A stretch of DNA of 64,000 nt, taken from assembly GCA_026724425.1 (NCBI GenBank), contig JAIUCV010000083.1:2170001-2234000 (forward strand). The letters are read 5' to 3'. The position numbers and the translations under genes were made by a program. The notes beneath the pieces are model-generated. The model saw only the letters and a program-made list of their open reading frames with translations, was not told the origin of the DNA and did not search any database. The stretch is from Erythrophleum ivorense. Taxonomy: Eukaryota > Streptophyta > Magnoliopsida > Fabales > Fabaceae. This document shows positions 1-9,515 of this stretch, one piece after another (within the stretch, counting starts at the first letter, position 1; each line of letters opens with the position of its first letter).

Positions 1-776
1 ATATTTTACTCTAATGTTTTTTAACTTAAAGATATCTATTTACATAACTCGAAATCTAATGCGATATATTAATTTGATGGTTTGGTTCTTATCTTCGTTT
101 TACAGTGTGAAAATTAAACATTTTAAATAATTTTTTAAAAAAGGTAAAAAACAAAATAAAACATTAATCATAGTCCTAAATTACATATGACTACATTTAA
201 ATTGTTATTCTTTTTTTAGATTAATACCAAATGTTAATTTTTAAAAATATTTATCTTTTAGTATATTAGGGATAACAGTTATAACATAACCATGATGTAA
301 TATTTTTACTGTTTGGACATATGTTTGGTTATTGTATTTTTTTTTAATTATTAATAAATAAATACAGTCTAATCAATAGTCAATACTGCAAAATTTAAAT
401 CACTTAATATAAAAATTCAGATTCAAATAAACAATATACTTGACAATTTTAACAGAAAAGAACATACAACATAAAAAAACATACAACTCTTAAACTAACA
501 CTAAAATTAAAACATGTTATTAAAAAAAAAAAGCAAAAAAAAAAAACATAATCCCGCACAAGTGGTTTTCTTACAAGTTGAAATACAAATCATCAAATAA
601 ATAAATAAATACCCTTTTATTGTAATTTGCTTAGGGAAAAATTAATTAAAGGAAATAAACAGTATATTTTAATTGATTCTGATTCGAAAATCACCAAGGA
701 TTTGAATGTCTTCTTCTACAGTCAGTGTCCTCTTTAAAACTGTTAGCGAAAGAGTTGAATCAACGCGATCCCTGAG
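1..776. other. AT-rich upstream region of the ASA2-like gene
   Basis: This stretch is very AT-rich, with A runs near 521-546 and short ATAA repeats near 597-612. I see no convincing gene, terminal repeat or tRNA in it. It directly precedes the ASA2-like ATG at 777, so its last few hundred bases are probably the old promoter and 5' UTR. I could not fix a TATA box or transcription start with confidence. Confidence 0.5.
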
Positions 777-1278
777 ATGTCTGCCGTTTCTCTCTTCTCC
801 GTCAAATCTGATTTTTCCGCCGTAGTCGTTACGCACCATCGGCCGCCGCCACCGCCACCACTACCATTTCCTTCGCTCCGGTTTCCGTCGTCTCTTCATT
901 TTGACGGTGGAGCTTCTATCTCCCGATCGAAGGTCCTCCGGCTCTGCAACCTAACCTCGCGTCTTCGTCCTATCAAATGCTCTTCTTCTTCATCTACTCC
1001 ATCTTTAGGTATACCAAAACTCTTCCTCCATTAGCGACGTTAAACAATTTCCTTTCCCCCACCGAAGTTTAACTTCTCCGACAGATTTACCAGGCGACCA
1101 GTTGATAAAATTCAAGGAAGCAGCGGAGAAGGGAAACTTAGTTCCTCTATACCGATGCATATTCTCCGATCATTTGACTCCGATAATCGCGTACCGATGT
1201 TTGGTGAAAGAAGACGACAGAGATGCTCCTAGCTTCTTGTTTGAGTCAGTGGAGCCTGGTCTACAAGCTTCCAATATC
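777..1278 (+). pseudogene. ASA2: ASA2-like exons 1-2: transit peptide and start of N-terminal domain
   Basis: Exon 1 (777-1008) encodes a Ser/Pro/His-rich leader with few acidic residues, as expected of a chloroplast transit peptide, including a run of six prolines. It ends at AG|GTATAC, one base into a codon. Exon 2 (1085-1278) restores phase and encodes the start of the anthranilate synthase N-terminal domain: KGNLVPLYRCIFSDHLTP, YRCLVKEDDRDAPSFLFES, VEPG. The FLFES stretch corresponds to the region where tryptophan feedback inhibition acts in this family. Exon 2 ends in phase 0 at a GTAAGC donor, and the copia element begins 27 bp further on. Confidence 0.9.
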
Positions 1279-1305
1279 GTAAGCCATTTTTTTTTATCCC
1301 CCAAG

Positions 1306-1549
1306 TGAAAGTCAAACTTCCCTGTTGCAACACAAACACGATGAAGAAGGAAAGAAGATGGAGTCAAATGTCGATGTTAATGATGTGTATATTGGGCCTT
1401 CGAAACTTGAATAAACAAAGCCCATATATAGATCTTCTAGATTAATCTTTATTTTTCTGTATCTTCTATAAATTATGTATCACGACAATCATCGATGTGT
1501 AGAGAATGAAATAGAAAGTTCTTCTCCAACACTTTTCTGATTTATTTCA
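1306..1549 (+). repeat. Left LTR of copia element
   Basis: Begins TGAAAGTCAA and ends TGATTTATTTCA. Appears identical to the right LTR. Contains TATATA-like sequence (near 1424) that may be the element's promoter. Confidence 0.95.
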
Positions 1550-1562
1550 TGGTATCAGAGCA
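1550..1562 (+). other. Primer-binding site (initiator tRNA-Met type)
   Basis: TGGTATCAGAGC immediately follows the left LTR. This is the usual plant copia primer site, complementary to the 3' end of initiator tRNA-Met. Confidence 0.9.
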
Positions 1563-1622
1563 TTAGATAAAGAAGCAAAAAACCGTAATCTCGAACTCTT
1601 TCCCATCTGGCAAGACTCATAG

Positions 1623-4274
1623 ATGGTGGATGTGCCGCTCAAAGCAAAGTCTGATTTTTATCAAGTTTTTGTCGCTTTTCATAAGCAAGTTGAAAATCAA
1701 TACAACAAGAAAATCAGAGTGTTTCAGAGCGACGGCGGGGGTGAGTTTACGAGTAACGTGTTCCGGAAATATTTGGTAGATCATGGGATTCGACATCAGT
1801 TGTCATGTCCCTCGACACCTCAACAAAATGGTCTAGCAGAACGTAAACATCGACATTTGACGGAGCTTGCTCTCTCCATGATTTTTCAGAGTAAGACTCC
1901 TTTTAGATATTGGGTGGAGGCCTTTTACACGGCCAACTTTGTGAGCAATTTGCTTCCATCTCCATCCTTGCAATTCAAAAGTCCATATGAATTACTCACA
2001 GAGCAAAAACCAGATTACTCTTTTCTTCGTGTGTTTGGAGCTGCTTGTTATCCGTGCCTTCGACCGTACACGAATCATAAGTTTGATCCCCGGTCTCTCC
2101 AATGCATTTTTCTGGGATATCATGCTCAATATAAGGGATATCGGTGCTTATATCCTCCCACAGGAAGAATATATATTTCCCGTCATGTTATTTTTGATGA
2201 AGACATTTTCCCTTTTGAAGACCGTTATCGAAACTTTGTGGAGCCTTATACAACACCGCTGCTCAAGGCATGGCAGTCAGCACCATCTCCACCTACTCTT
2301 CTTCCATCACTTCCGGTGGCTCGTTCTTCTCAAGTTACTGAAAACGTTTCTCAGTCTTCTGATTCTGAAGATGATCATGTTACTTCGTCCTCTATAGCTC
2401 CATCCTCATCTTCTCAATTCATGGCTGATGGTAATGATAATCCAGGGTGTGAGCATGAAGTTCCGAACGATGATCTGGTTCTTGAACCTGAGGTTGCGTC
2501 CTCTGTGTCTTCTGCTCCATCGTCGCAACGTACTCATCGTATGACCACACGCCTCCAACGTGGAATAAGCAAACCGAATCCTCGTTATGCTTTACTTACA
2601 CGAATAGATCTTCCCACCATTCCAACCACAGTTGAATCTGCTCTCCAACATGAGGGGTGGACTAATGCTATGGGAGAAGAAATGGATTCTCAAAATCAGG
2701 CTGGAACATGGTCATTGGTTCCTTTTAATCCTGATATGCATGTTCTTGGTTGTCGGTGGATTTTCACGGTAAAGCTCAAGGCTGACGGCTCTCTTGACAA
2801 ACTTAAAGCTCGGTTGGTAGCTAAAGGTTTTGCTCAGGAGGAAGGTGTAGATTTTCTTGAAACCTACAGCCCGGTGGTTAGGACAACAACCATCCGTGTG
2901 GTACTTGGAGTTGCTGTTGCCAAAGATTGGTCTATAACTCAATTGGACGTTAAAAATGCATTTCTTCATGGTGAACTCGAAGAGGAAGTTTTTATGGAAC
3001 AACCTCCAGGTTTCGTAGATCCTGCATATCCTAATCATGTGTGCAAACTGCACAAAGCTCTTTATGGCCTCAAACAGGCTCCGCGTGCTTGGTTCAATAA
3101 GTTTACCAATTTTCTCATTGAGTTTGGTTTTTCTTGCAGTAATGCGGATCCGTCTTTGTTCACCTATCATCGTGGATCTCAAACTCTGATTTTATTGCTA
3201 TATGTTGATGATGTTTTACTCACAGGGAGTTCTCCAGAGCTGGTCAATACTTTGATCCACGAACTAAGTACCCAATTTTCTATGAAGAATCTCGGTTCTG
3301 TCCATTACTTCTTGGGTATACAGGTGCAACCTCATGACAAAGGATTGTTTCTTAATCAATCTACATATGCTGAAGAAATCTTATATGAAGCGGGAATGGC
3401 GTATGCAAACCCGATGCCTACACCACTTCCAACTCGTCTTGATGCTGCTTATAAGGATACTAAGTTTTTCCCGGATCCTACCTTTTTCCGGAGTATTGCA
3501 GGGAAGTTGCAATATTTGACATTGACGCGGCCTGATATTCAATTTGCCGTGAATTTTGTTTGCCAGCGAATGCACTCCCCAACTGTGACTGATTTTTCTC
3601 TTCTCAAGCGGATTCTCCGCTACGTTCGGGGTACCTCCACCATGGGTCTTAATCTTCACAAAGACAGTTCTCTGTCACTCACTTCCTTTAGTGACAGCGA
3701 CTGGGCGGGCTGTCAAGACACGAGACGCTCTACTACAGGTTTTTGTGTTTTTCTGGGATCCAATGTTATCTCTTGGTGTGCTAAACGCCAGCCTACTGTC
3801 TCTCGATCATCAACGGAGGCTGAATATCGAGCCCTTGCATATACGGCCTCTGAATTGACATGGATCAATTCTCTTCTTCGTGACTTACGTATTCCGCAGC
3901 CGGCTCCCGCTCTTCTTCATTGTGATAATCTATCTGCGGTTCATCTCTCTGCCAACCCAGGTTTTCATAGTCGTTCTAAACATATTGAAGTTGACTACCA
4001 CTATATTCGGGAGCGTGTAGCTCTTGGTGTTGTCGAGATCAAACACATTCCAGCTGCACAACAGATAGCCGATATCTTCACGAAGCCTCTACCGCGCAGT
4101 TCGTTTCTCCATTTGCGTGCCAAACTTGGTGTTGGGACTCTTCCCAACATAAGTTTGTGGGGGGGTGAAAGTCAAACTTCCCTGTTGCAACACAAACACG
4201 ATGAAGAAGGAAAGAAGATGGAGTCAAATGTCGATGTTAATGATGTGTATATTGGGCCTTCGAAACTTGAATAA
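1623..4274 (+). pseudogene. Copia pol remnant: integrase core, reverse transcriptase, RNase H
   Basis: One open frame of 883 codons opens inside the integrase core. Readable parts in order: integrase (FQSDGGGEFTS, then TPQQNGLAERKHR, giving the second catalytic D and the E), the copia-type integrase C-terminus (FLGYHAQYKGYRCL), reverse transcriptase (GCRWIFTVK, LDVKNAFLHGEL, LLLYVDDVLLTG with the YVDD active site) and RNase H (SDSDWAGC, SRSSTEAEYRAL, HIEVDYHYIRE). Gag, protease and the first integrase catalytic Asp are absent, and the 5' leader joins directly to mid-integrase at about 1620. The frame has no internal stop, which fits a young element, and it runs through the polypurine tract into the right LTR. 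The ATG at 1623 is merely the first in frame. Confidence 0.93.
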
Positions 4275-4409
4275 ACAAAGCCCATATATAGATCTTCTAG
4301 ATTAATCTTTATTTTTCTGTATCTTCTATAAATTATGTATCACGACAATCATCGATGTGTAGAGAATGAAATAGAAAGTTCTTCTCCAACACTTTTCTGA
4401 TTTATTTCA
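4166..4409 (+). repeat. Right LTR of copia element
   Basis: Same length and, as far as I can read, same sequence as the left LTR. Preceded by the polypurine tract AGTTTGTGGGGGGG and followed by the target duplication CCAAG. Confidence 0.95.
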
Positions 4410-4467
4410 CCAAGCTCCATGAATTGTAATTTTTTTGAAATATCAATGTCTCGGAGAATTGTCTTAG

Positions 4468-5070
4468 GGAAGGTACAGTGTAGTTGGAGCTCAACCCACA
4501 ATAGAGATTGTAGCAAAGGGAAATGTGGTTACAGTGATGGACCACGAAGCTGGCCGTAAGACTGAGGAGGAAGTTGATGATCCAATGATGGTTCCTAAAC
4601 AAATCATGGAGGAATGGAAACCACAGCGCATTGATGAATTGCCGGAAGCTTTCTGTGGTAAGTGAACGAAATCTAAATACGACTCCTCGGATGGTTGATT
4701 GATAATCTTGAAGGTTTTCTCCTGAACTTGTTAACCAGGTGGTTGGGTCGGATACTTCTCATATGACACTGTGCGTTACGTTGAGAAGAAGAAGCTGCCC
4801 TTTGCAAATGCTCCAGAGGATGATAGGAGTCTTCCTGATGTTCATTTGGGCCTTTATGATGATGTGATCGTGTTCGAGAAGGTAGTACTCTTGTTCTTGA
4901 TATTAATTAAAGATACAAGTTTATCTAGTCACAGTTGGAAATAGTTTCTTTTGATTGTGATATATGTTGAGAGCACAGAAAGCGTATGTGATCCATTGGG
5001 TGCGGATAGATAAGGACCGTTCTGTGGAAGATAATTTTACCGATGGAATGAATAGGTTGGAGTCTCTAAC
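4468..5070 (+). pseudogene. ASA2: ASA2-like exons 3 to 5 (5' half)
   Basis: Exon 3 (4468-4657) encodes RYSVVGAQPTIEIVAKGN and DDPMMVP; exon 4 (4739-4881) encodes GGWVGYFSYDTVRYVEKKK; exon 5 begins at 4980 with KAYVIHWVRIDKDRS. All belong to the N-terminal domain that carries the tryptophan-binding site. Splice junctions are canonical and phases match. The coding sequence stops at 5070 after the codons for ESLT, where the gag-only LTR element starts. On the far side (8158) the reading resumes with SRIQDQKP, so the insertion is inside the exon. Confidence 0.92.
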
Positions 5071-5421
5071 TGATAAGATACGCCGTACTTGACGAGTTAA
5101 ATAAAGAAGCAGAAGAAACAGGTGAAACCTCTAATGGAAAGAGAGGCTTCGAGGTTTACAAGGAGAGGAGCAAACCTCTGAATGAGACAGAGGGTTTGCT
5201 GTTACAGAGAAAGCTTCCTTAAATAGCTCGTCTTCTTCCTTTTAGCTTTCTTATGCGTTTTATTGAGTTGTAATTCCTGAGCGCTATGAGCTTAGAGAGA
5301 GAGATTCGCCATGAGAGTCTCTTCCTAGATCGCTATGAGATCTAGGTTTACAGCTTTGTAATTCCATTTCTTAATCAATCAAAGTACGATTCCGTTTACA
5401 GAGAGTTCTCTATCCTTATCA
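5071..5421 (+). repeat. Left LTR of gag-only element
   Basis: 351 bp with 7-bp inverted ends TGATAAG/CTTATCA. It carries 2 bp (GT, near 5202) that the right LTR lacks, plus substitutions near 5218 and 5342. An internal-domain leader TTGGTGCGGTGAAACTGG follows immediately; I could not assign it to a specific primer tRNA. Confidence 0.93.
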
Positions 5422-5454
5422 TTGGTGCGGTGAAACTGGTTCGGATCCAACGCA

Positions 5455-7017
5455 ATGGAGGTTCCATCGATCTCACCGGCGAATTCGGAATACGGCAATC
5501 ACGACGGCGCATCTCCGATTGAGCAACAAATCGACATCATCCAGGGCAAGATGCGAGTTCTACAGGATTTTAGGCGCGCGACAGAGACAAATCTTACCGA
5601 TTTGAATGCGAAAATGTCCTCGGTGGAATCGAAAGTCTCGCAAATGGATGAGACACTTCACACGTTGCTGGCGATGGTGGAAAAACTTGATTTCCAACGA
5701 CGAGCTACGGAAGCTCGCGATCGTTCTCTACCTAGTTCGTCACGACCTCAGCCTCAGGTAACATCGCGTCTTTTGGAATCAAATCCAGATGAATCTCAGC
5801 TAGGTTATCGATCTGGGGAATTGAATTTAGCTAATCGAGATACTATGCTTAAGAAGATTGAAATGCCTTTGTTTACGGGAAAGCAACCGTATGTGTGGCT
5901 CCTTGAGGTTGAAAGATTCTTTCAAATTGGCCGTTATTCTGATGCTGAGAAACTGGAAGTAGTTGCTTTGAGTTTGGAAGGCAACGTTCGGAAATGGTTC
6001 TACTGGGAATTGAGACGCAAAGGTTTCAGTGGTTGGGCAGAGTTCAAGCAGAAGCTAGTGGTACGATTTTCTGAAGCGATTGAAGAATCACCGGGAAAGA
6101 GATTGTTTAAGCTCAGACAACGAGGGTCAGTGAATGACTACATTGCCGAGTTTGAAGAGTTATCTTCTCTAGTCCCACATGTCGACGACGAGAGCCTCAT
6201 CGATATTTTCTATCACGGTTTGAGCACAGAAATGCAAGCAGTGATAAGGATGAAGGAGCCAAAGAGTTTGGAGCAGCATATTTCGGCGGTTTTACGAATG
6301 GAATCCAGTGCGTTTTGTAAGGTTGTCAGCGAGATACCAGGTCATGACAGCATTGCCAAACAACACAAACCAACTACGTCGTCAAGTATTTCAAAGGTCG
6401 TGGTTCCTTTTGAGCAACGTAGTGGTCAGAACCAGGTTGATCACAAGAGGAAGGAGACAGAATCCGTTCAAGTTGAGAAGGCAAATTCGATAGCAGAGAT
6501 AGAGTCAATTGGTGTTGCATCTGGTTCAGTTACGGCGATTAGTTGTGTTGTACAACCTCAGATTGCAACAGTTCAAGAAGAAGAGTTGTTCTCTCAACAT
6601 GAAGCGTTTGAAACGGGATCACTGCTTCAAGAGGAAGTGGCTGTTGGCGCAACTGAGTTGTTGGTGAAAAAAATAGCTAACGAGTCCAGTCTAGCAAAAG
6701 AATCACATCAGACGGACGCAATTTCCCATTTCCAGTCTGCGACTGTGAGCACTCGGTTGTATTCAGAACCTGGTCTTGAAGATATCCCTGCGAAGTCAAA
6801 GACACACCACCTATATGACAAAATGCTCCTTAGAAGACAGAAACGTCAAGGGATGAAGAAAAGAAGAATGTCTCCTAAGTCCTGGATGTTCAAGTTCAAA
6901 AGTAGAGCAGAAACACAAGACTTGCAATATGGTTTTGCAAATGTCAATGGGTTGCAAAACCCATACACATTATGGGGCAGTGGGTTCAAATACAAATCTA
7001 CGGTGCTGAGAAAATGA
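5455..7017 (+). CDS. Ty3-type Gag protein of the gag-only element
   Basis: 520 aa from an ATG 34 bp after the left LTR. Residues about 20-90 are Leu/Met/Lys/Glu-rich with heptad-like spacing (DIIQGKMRVLQDFRRATE onwards), so a coiled coil is likely. Residues about 135-275 match the Retrotrans_gag core: EMPLFTGKQPYVWLLEVERFF, then VRKWFYWELRRKGFSGW, then FEELSSLVPHVDDESLIDIF. This domain forms the particle shell that packages element RNA. No CCHC zinc knuckle is visible; the C-terminal 230 residues are Ser/Thr/Glu/Val-rich and end in a basic stretch (RRQKRQGMKKRR). The frame is fully open, which is notable for an element without pol and suggests selection on Gag or recent loss of pol. Confidence 0.88.
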   Translation: MEVPSISPANSEYGNHDGASPIEQQIDIIQGKMRVLQDFRRATETNLTDLNAKMSSVESKVSQMDETLHTLLAMVEKLDFQRRATEARDRSLPSSSRPQPQVTSRLLESNPDESQLGYRSGELNLANRDTMLKKIEMPLFTGKQPYVWLLEVERFFQIGRYSDAEKLEVVALSLEGNVRKWFYWELRRKGFSGWAEFKQKLVVRFSEAIEESPGKRLFKLRQRGSVNDYIAEFEELSSLVPHVDDESLIDIFYHGLSTEMQAVIRMKEPKSLEQHISAVLRMESSAFCKVVSEIPGHDSIAKQHKPTTSSSISKVVVPFEQRSGQNQVDHKRKETESVQVEKANSIAEIESIGVASGSVTAISCVVQPQIATVQEEELFSQHEAFETGSLLQEEVAVGATELLVKKIANESSLAKESHQTDAISHFQSATVSTRLYSEPGLEDIPAKSKTHHLYDKMLLRRQKRQGMKKRRMSPKSWMFKFKSRAETQDLQYGFANVNGLQNPYTLWGSGFKYKSTVLRK

Positions 7018-7059
7018 GCTATTCAATGTTTCGAAGTTTCAAGAGATAATGTTGGCTTG

Positions 7060-7716
7060 ATGAGAAAGAGAAAGCCAATTCACAGTTTAAAAATACGGCA
7101 ACAATTGAACACGTCTCCTTTTCGGTGGGAAATGACAGTTTGTAACAACAGAGAGAAAGGAGCCGTAACGGAAAAGCCTGCAAAAGAGGATAAAGAAAAT
7201 TCTCCGAGGTGTTGGACTCTGTTTTCGAGACATGGATTCGATCTTATCTATTTTTCTGTGTGGCACTGTTGGAGAAAGAAGAACCTGCAGATCATTAGCT
7301 CACAACAGTGGCTCTTACAAACCCCACTTCACTTTGAGTGGCTACTATGGGTAGTGAGTTGGCACTGCTTCTGTTTCTGCGAAATTATGCGTTATCAGCA
7401 ACTATGTTCTGCAGCCACTATGAAAGCATGGCAACCACAGGAGTCTTCTCATGAAAGTTCTATCCTCGTTTTGCTTAGTCCAAGTTTGAGGTCAAACTTG
7501 TGTTCAACGGAAGGAGTGTACAAGAGAAAAGTTAGAAAACTGAGGGAGAAGAAATGGCTGATTACACTTCTACTGCAAACTCTGGTACACCAAGAGAAGA
7601 AGTGGAGAACGGTTTACAAATCGAGGATGTTCAAGTATAAACAGATGGTGAATGGATACATAAGTTGTTCTGAAATTGAAGAAGAGAGAGCTGAGGAGAG
7701 GCCAACCGGAACATGA
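7060..7716 (+). CDS. Second ORF of the gag-only element, unrecognised
   Basis: About 218 codons open from an ATG at 7060, one frame off gag and 43 bp downstream. The product is basic with many Trp and Cys residues and begins MRKRKPIHSLKIRQQ. I do not recognise a domain, and the composition is unlike protease or reverse transcriptase. It may be a decayed internal segment or an accident of frame. The 3' neighbour is a short tail resembling the gypsy pol C-terminus. Confidence 0.35.
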   Translation: MRKRKPIHSLKIRQQLNTSPFRWEMTVCNNREKGAVTEKPAKEDKENSPRCWTLFSRHGFDLIYFSVWHCWRKKNLQIISSQQWLLQTPLHFEWLLWVVSWHCFCFCEIMRYQQLCSAATMKAWQPQESSHESSILVLLSPSLRSNLCSTEGVYKRKVRKLREKKWLITLLLQTLVHQEKKWRTVYKSRMFKYKQMVNGYISCSEIEEERAEERPTGT

Positions 7717-7803
7717 CAGCACGAGGATAACATCCGCTGAGCTGTTGAAGCCATTTCTCAATGCCAAGCTTGAGGACAAGCTCGTTTTCGAACGGGGAGG
7801 TAT

Positions 7804-8152
7804 TGATAAGATACGCCGTACTTGACGAGTTAAATAAAGAAGCAGAAGAAACAGGTGAAACCTCTAATGGAAAGAGAGGCTTCGAGGTTTACAAGGAGAG
7901 GAGCAAACCTCTGAATGAGACAGAGGGTTTGCTTACAGAGAAAGCTTCGTTAAATAGCTCGTCTTCTTCCTTTTAGCTTTCTTATGCGTTTTATTGAGTT
8001 GTAATTCCTGAGCGCTATGAGCTTAGAGAGAGAGATTCGCCATGAGAGTCTCTTCCTAGATCGCTATGAGATGTAGGTTTACAGCTTTGTAATTCCATTT
8101 CTTAATCAATCAAAGTACGATTCCGTTTACAGAGAGTTCTCTATCCTTATCA
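7804..8152 (+). repeat. Right LTR of gag-only element
   Basis: 349 bp, ends TGATAAG/CTTATCA, preceded by a purine-rich AACGGGGAGG and followed by the target duplication CTAAC. A few bases differ from the left copy. Confidence 0.93.
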
Positions 8153-8157
8153 CTAAC

Positions 8158-8586
8158 CTCTAGAATTCAAGACCAAAAACCGTGAGTAGATCGTTTCTCT
8201 ACCAGTCTTTGGACTTTTGATTTTGTAAATTCTGTCTGAGCTTGCGTGTTTCTTTTTGATTGCAGCCCCAAGATGCCTACTGGTTCCATAAAACTACGCA
8301 CTGAGCTATTCGGTCCTAAATTGGAGAAATCAACTATGACGAGCGAGGCATACAAGGAGGCAGTGTTGGAAGCCAAAGAACATATCTTGGCTGGGGACAT
8401 CTTTCAGATAGTACTTAGCCAGAGGTTTGAAAGGCGGACATTTGCGGATCCGTTTGAGATATATAGAGCTCTTAGGATTGTAAATCCAAGTCCGTACATG
8501 GCCTATTTACAGGTTTACTCCTTTAGTCCTTGTTTCCTTACATAACTTCGGAAGATTGATATAACCTAATCTGTGGATTTCTCTCT

Positions 8587-8623
<37 letters not shown>

Positions 8624-9515
8624 AATTTACAGGCTAGAGGATGCATATTAGTTGCTTCAAGTCCAGAAATATTGTTACGTTCCAAAAAGGTAAGTGTTAC
8701 CTATTTTCTCCTTTAATCTTTGGTTTCCTTAATCCTTAAAACCCCATCTTATTCATGAATGGTTCGATGTGTGTTATCGTTCCGCTACAGAGGAAGATTA
8801 CCAATCGTCCCCTTGCTGGAACTGTCAGACGAGGAAAGACACACAAAGAAGATCAAATGCTGGAAAAAGAGCTCTTAAGCGATGAGAAACAATGCGCAGA
8901 GCATATCATGCTTGTTGATTTGGGAAGGAACGATGTTGGCAAGGTTTCATGACTTTACCACACTGCTCATCTCTTATTTCATTTTCAGTTTCTAAGAGGC
9001 AGTTTTTTAAGCCTTAATCTACCAACCTGTTTGATTTTCTTGTCAACTCAGGTTTCAAAGCCCGGTTCTGTGGAGGTTGAGAAGCTCATGAATATAGAAC
9101 GGTATTCACATGTCATGCACATAAGTTCTACGGTATATGCTACTTTTGCAATGCAAACAATCGTTTTAGATTCTGAAGTCCTTTGGTTTCAGTAATATGT
9201 AAAAAAAGAACTGTTTAGCTCAACAACACATCTCCATGTTCACAGGTAAAAGGCGAATTATTCGATGATCTAACAAGCTGGGACGCTCTAAGAGCTGCAC
9301 TTCCCGTTGGAACCGTGAGCGGAGCCCCAAAGGTTTCTCTCTCTCACACAAAACCCACAAACTCATTACACAAATTCACCATACTCAAAAAAATAAAAGA
9401 CCATTTGATGTACAGGTCAAAGCCATGGAGCTGATAGATGAACTGGAAGTAACGAGACGAGGTCCTTACAGTGGTGGCTTTGGAGGCATTTCGTTTAACG
9501 GAGACATGGACATGA
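8158..9515 (+). pseudogene. ASA2: ASA2-like exons 5 (3' half) to 11, chorismate-binding domain, truncated
   Basis: Exon remainder 8158-8181 and exons 6-11 encode the catalytic chorismate-binding domain: GDIFQIVLSQRF, NPSPYMAYLQ, CILVASSPEILLRS, RPLAGTVRRGKT, AEHIMLVDLGRNDVGKV, SHVMHISSTV, LPVGTVSGAPKVKAMELIDE and GPYSGGFGGISFNGDMD. All introns are GT-AG and in phase. After GDMD the sequence switches abruptly to a MULE. The missing tail would hold the family's QAGAGIV..S.P..E..E region, which supplies Mg and chorismate ligands, so even a product restarted here would be inactive. No stop or frameshift lies within these exons, suggesting the gene died recently. Confidence 0.92.
8591..8620 (+). 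repeat. (TG)15 microsatellite in ASA2-like intron
   Basis: Fifteen uninterrupted TG units lie in the intron between exons 6 and 7, ending about 12 bp before the acceptor AG, where they may act as part of the pyrimidine/TG tract. Confidence 0.95.

Larger units (their letters stand above)
1306..4409 (+). mobile_element. Ty1/copia LTR retrotransposon, internally deleted, in ASA2 intron 2
   Basis: Two 244-bp direct repeats (1306-1549 and 4166-4409), beginning TGAAAG and ending TTTCA, bound 2.6 kb of copia sequence. The 5-bp target duplication CCAAG is at 1301-1305 and 4410-4414. A primer-binding site follows the left LTR and a G-rich polypurine tract precedes the right one. I found no difference between the LTRs on reading both through, so insertion is recent. 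Gag, protease and the front of integrase are missing, so it cannot move on its own. It lies in the sense orientation in the intron between ASA2-like exons 2 and 3 and makes that intron over 3 kb long. Confidence 0.95.
5071..8152 (+). mobile_element. Gag-only LTR retrotransposon (TR-GAG type) in ASA2 exon 5
   Basis: A 3.08-kb element bounded by LTRs of 351 and 349 bp that begin TGATAAG and end CTTATCA. Target duplication CTAAC flanks it at 5066-5070 and 8153-8157. Its only recognisable protein is a Ty3-type gag; there is no protease, reverse transcriptase or integrase. Just before the right LTR a short frame reads LEDKLVFERGGID, which resembles the very C-terminus of Ty3/gypsy chromovirus pol. 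The element therefore looks like a gypsy derivative that lost pol, dependent on enzymes from elsewhere. The LTRs differ at about two bases and one 2-bp indel, so it is older than the copia in intron 2. Confidence 0.9.
777..9515 (+). pseudogene. ASA2: Anthranilate synthase alpha subunit, disrupted (ASA2-like)
   Basis: The intact enzyme is a plastid protein that turns chorismate plus glutamine (or ammonia) into anthranilate, the first committed step of tryptophan synthesis. Exons that join in phase are readable at 777-1008, 1085-1278, 4468-4657, 4739-4881, 4980-5070 plus 8158-8181 (one exon, split), 8266-8512, 8633-8689, 8791-8943, 9052-9132, 9246-9332 and 9416-9514. Intron ends are GT-AG. Three events break it: a copia element in intron 2, a gag-only LTR element inside exon 5, and loss of the last roughly 90 codons, replaced by a MULE fragment. 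The N-terminus (MSAVS..VKSDF) recalls Arabidopsis ASA2 rather than ASA1, from memory. A functional product is very unlikely; whether another intact copy exists cannot be seen here. Confidence 0.9.

Noticed and set aside
7761..7976. 71-codon frame crossing into the right LTR of the gag-only element
   Set aside because: It starts in the pol-like tail in a different frame from LEDKLVFERGGID and continues through LTR sequence that also occurs in the left LTR without that start.
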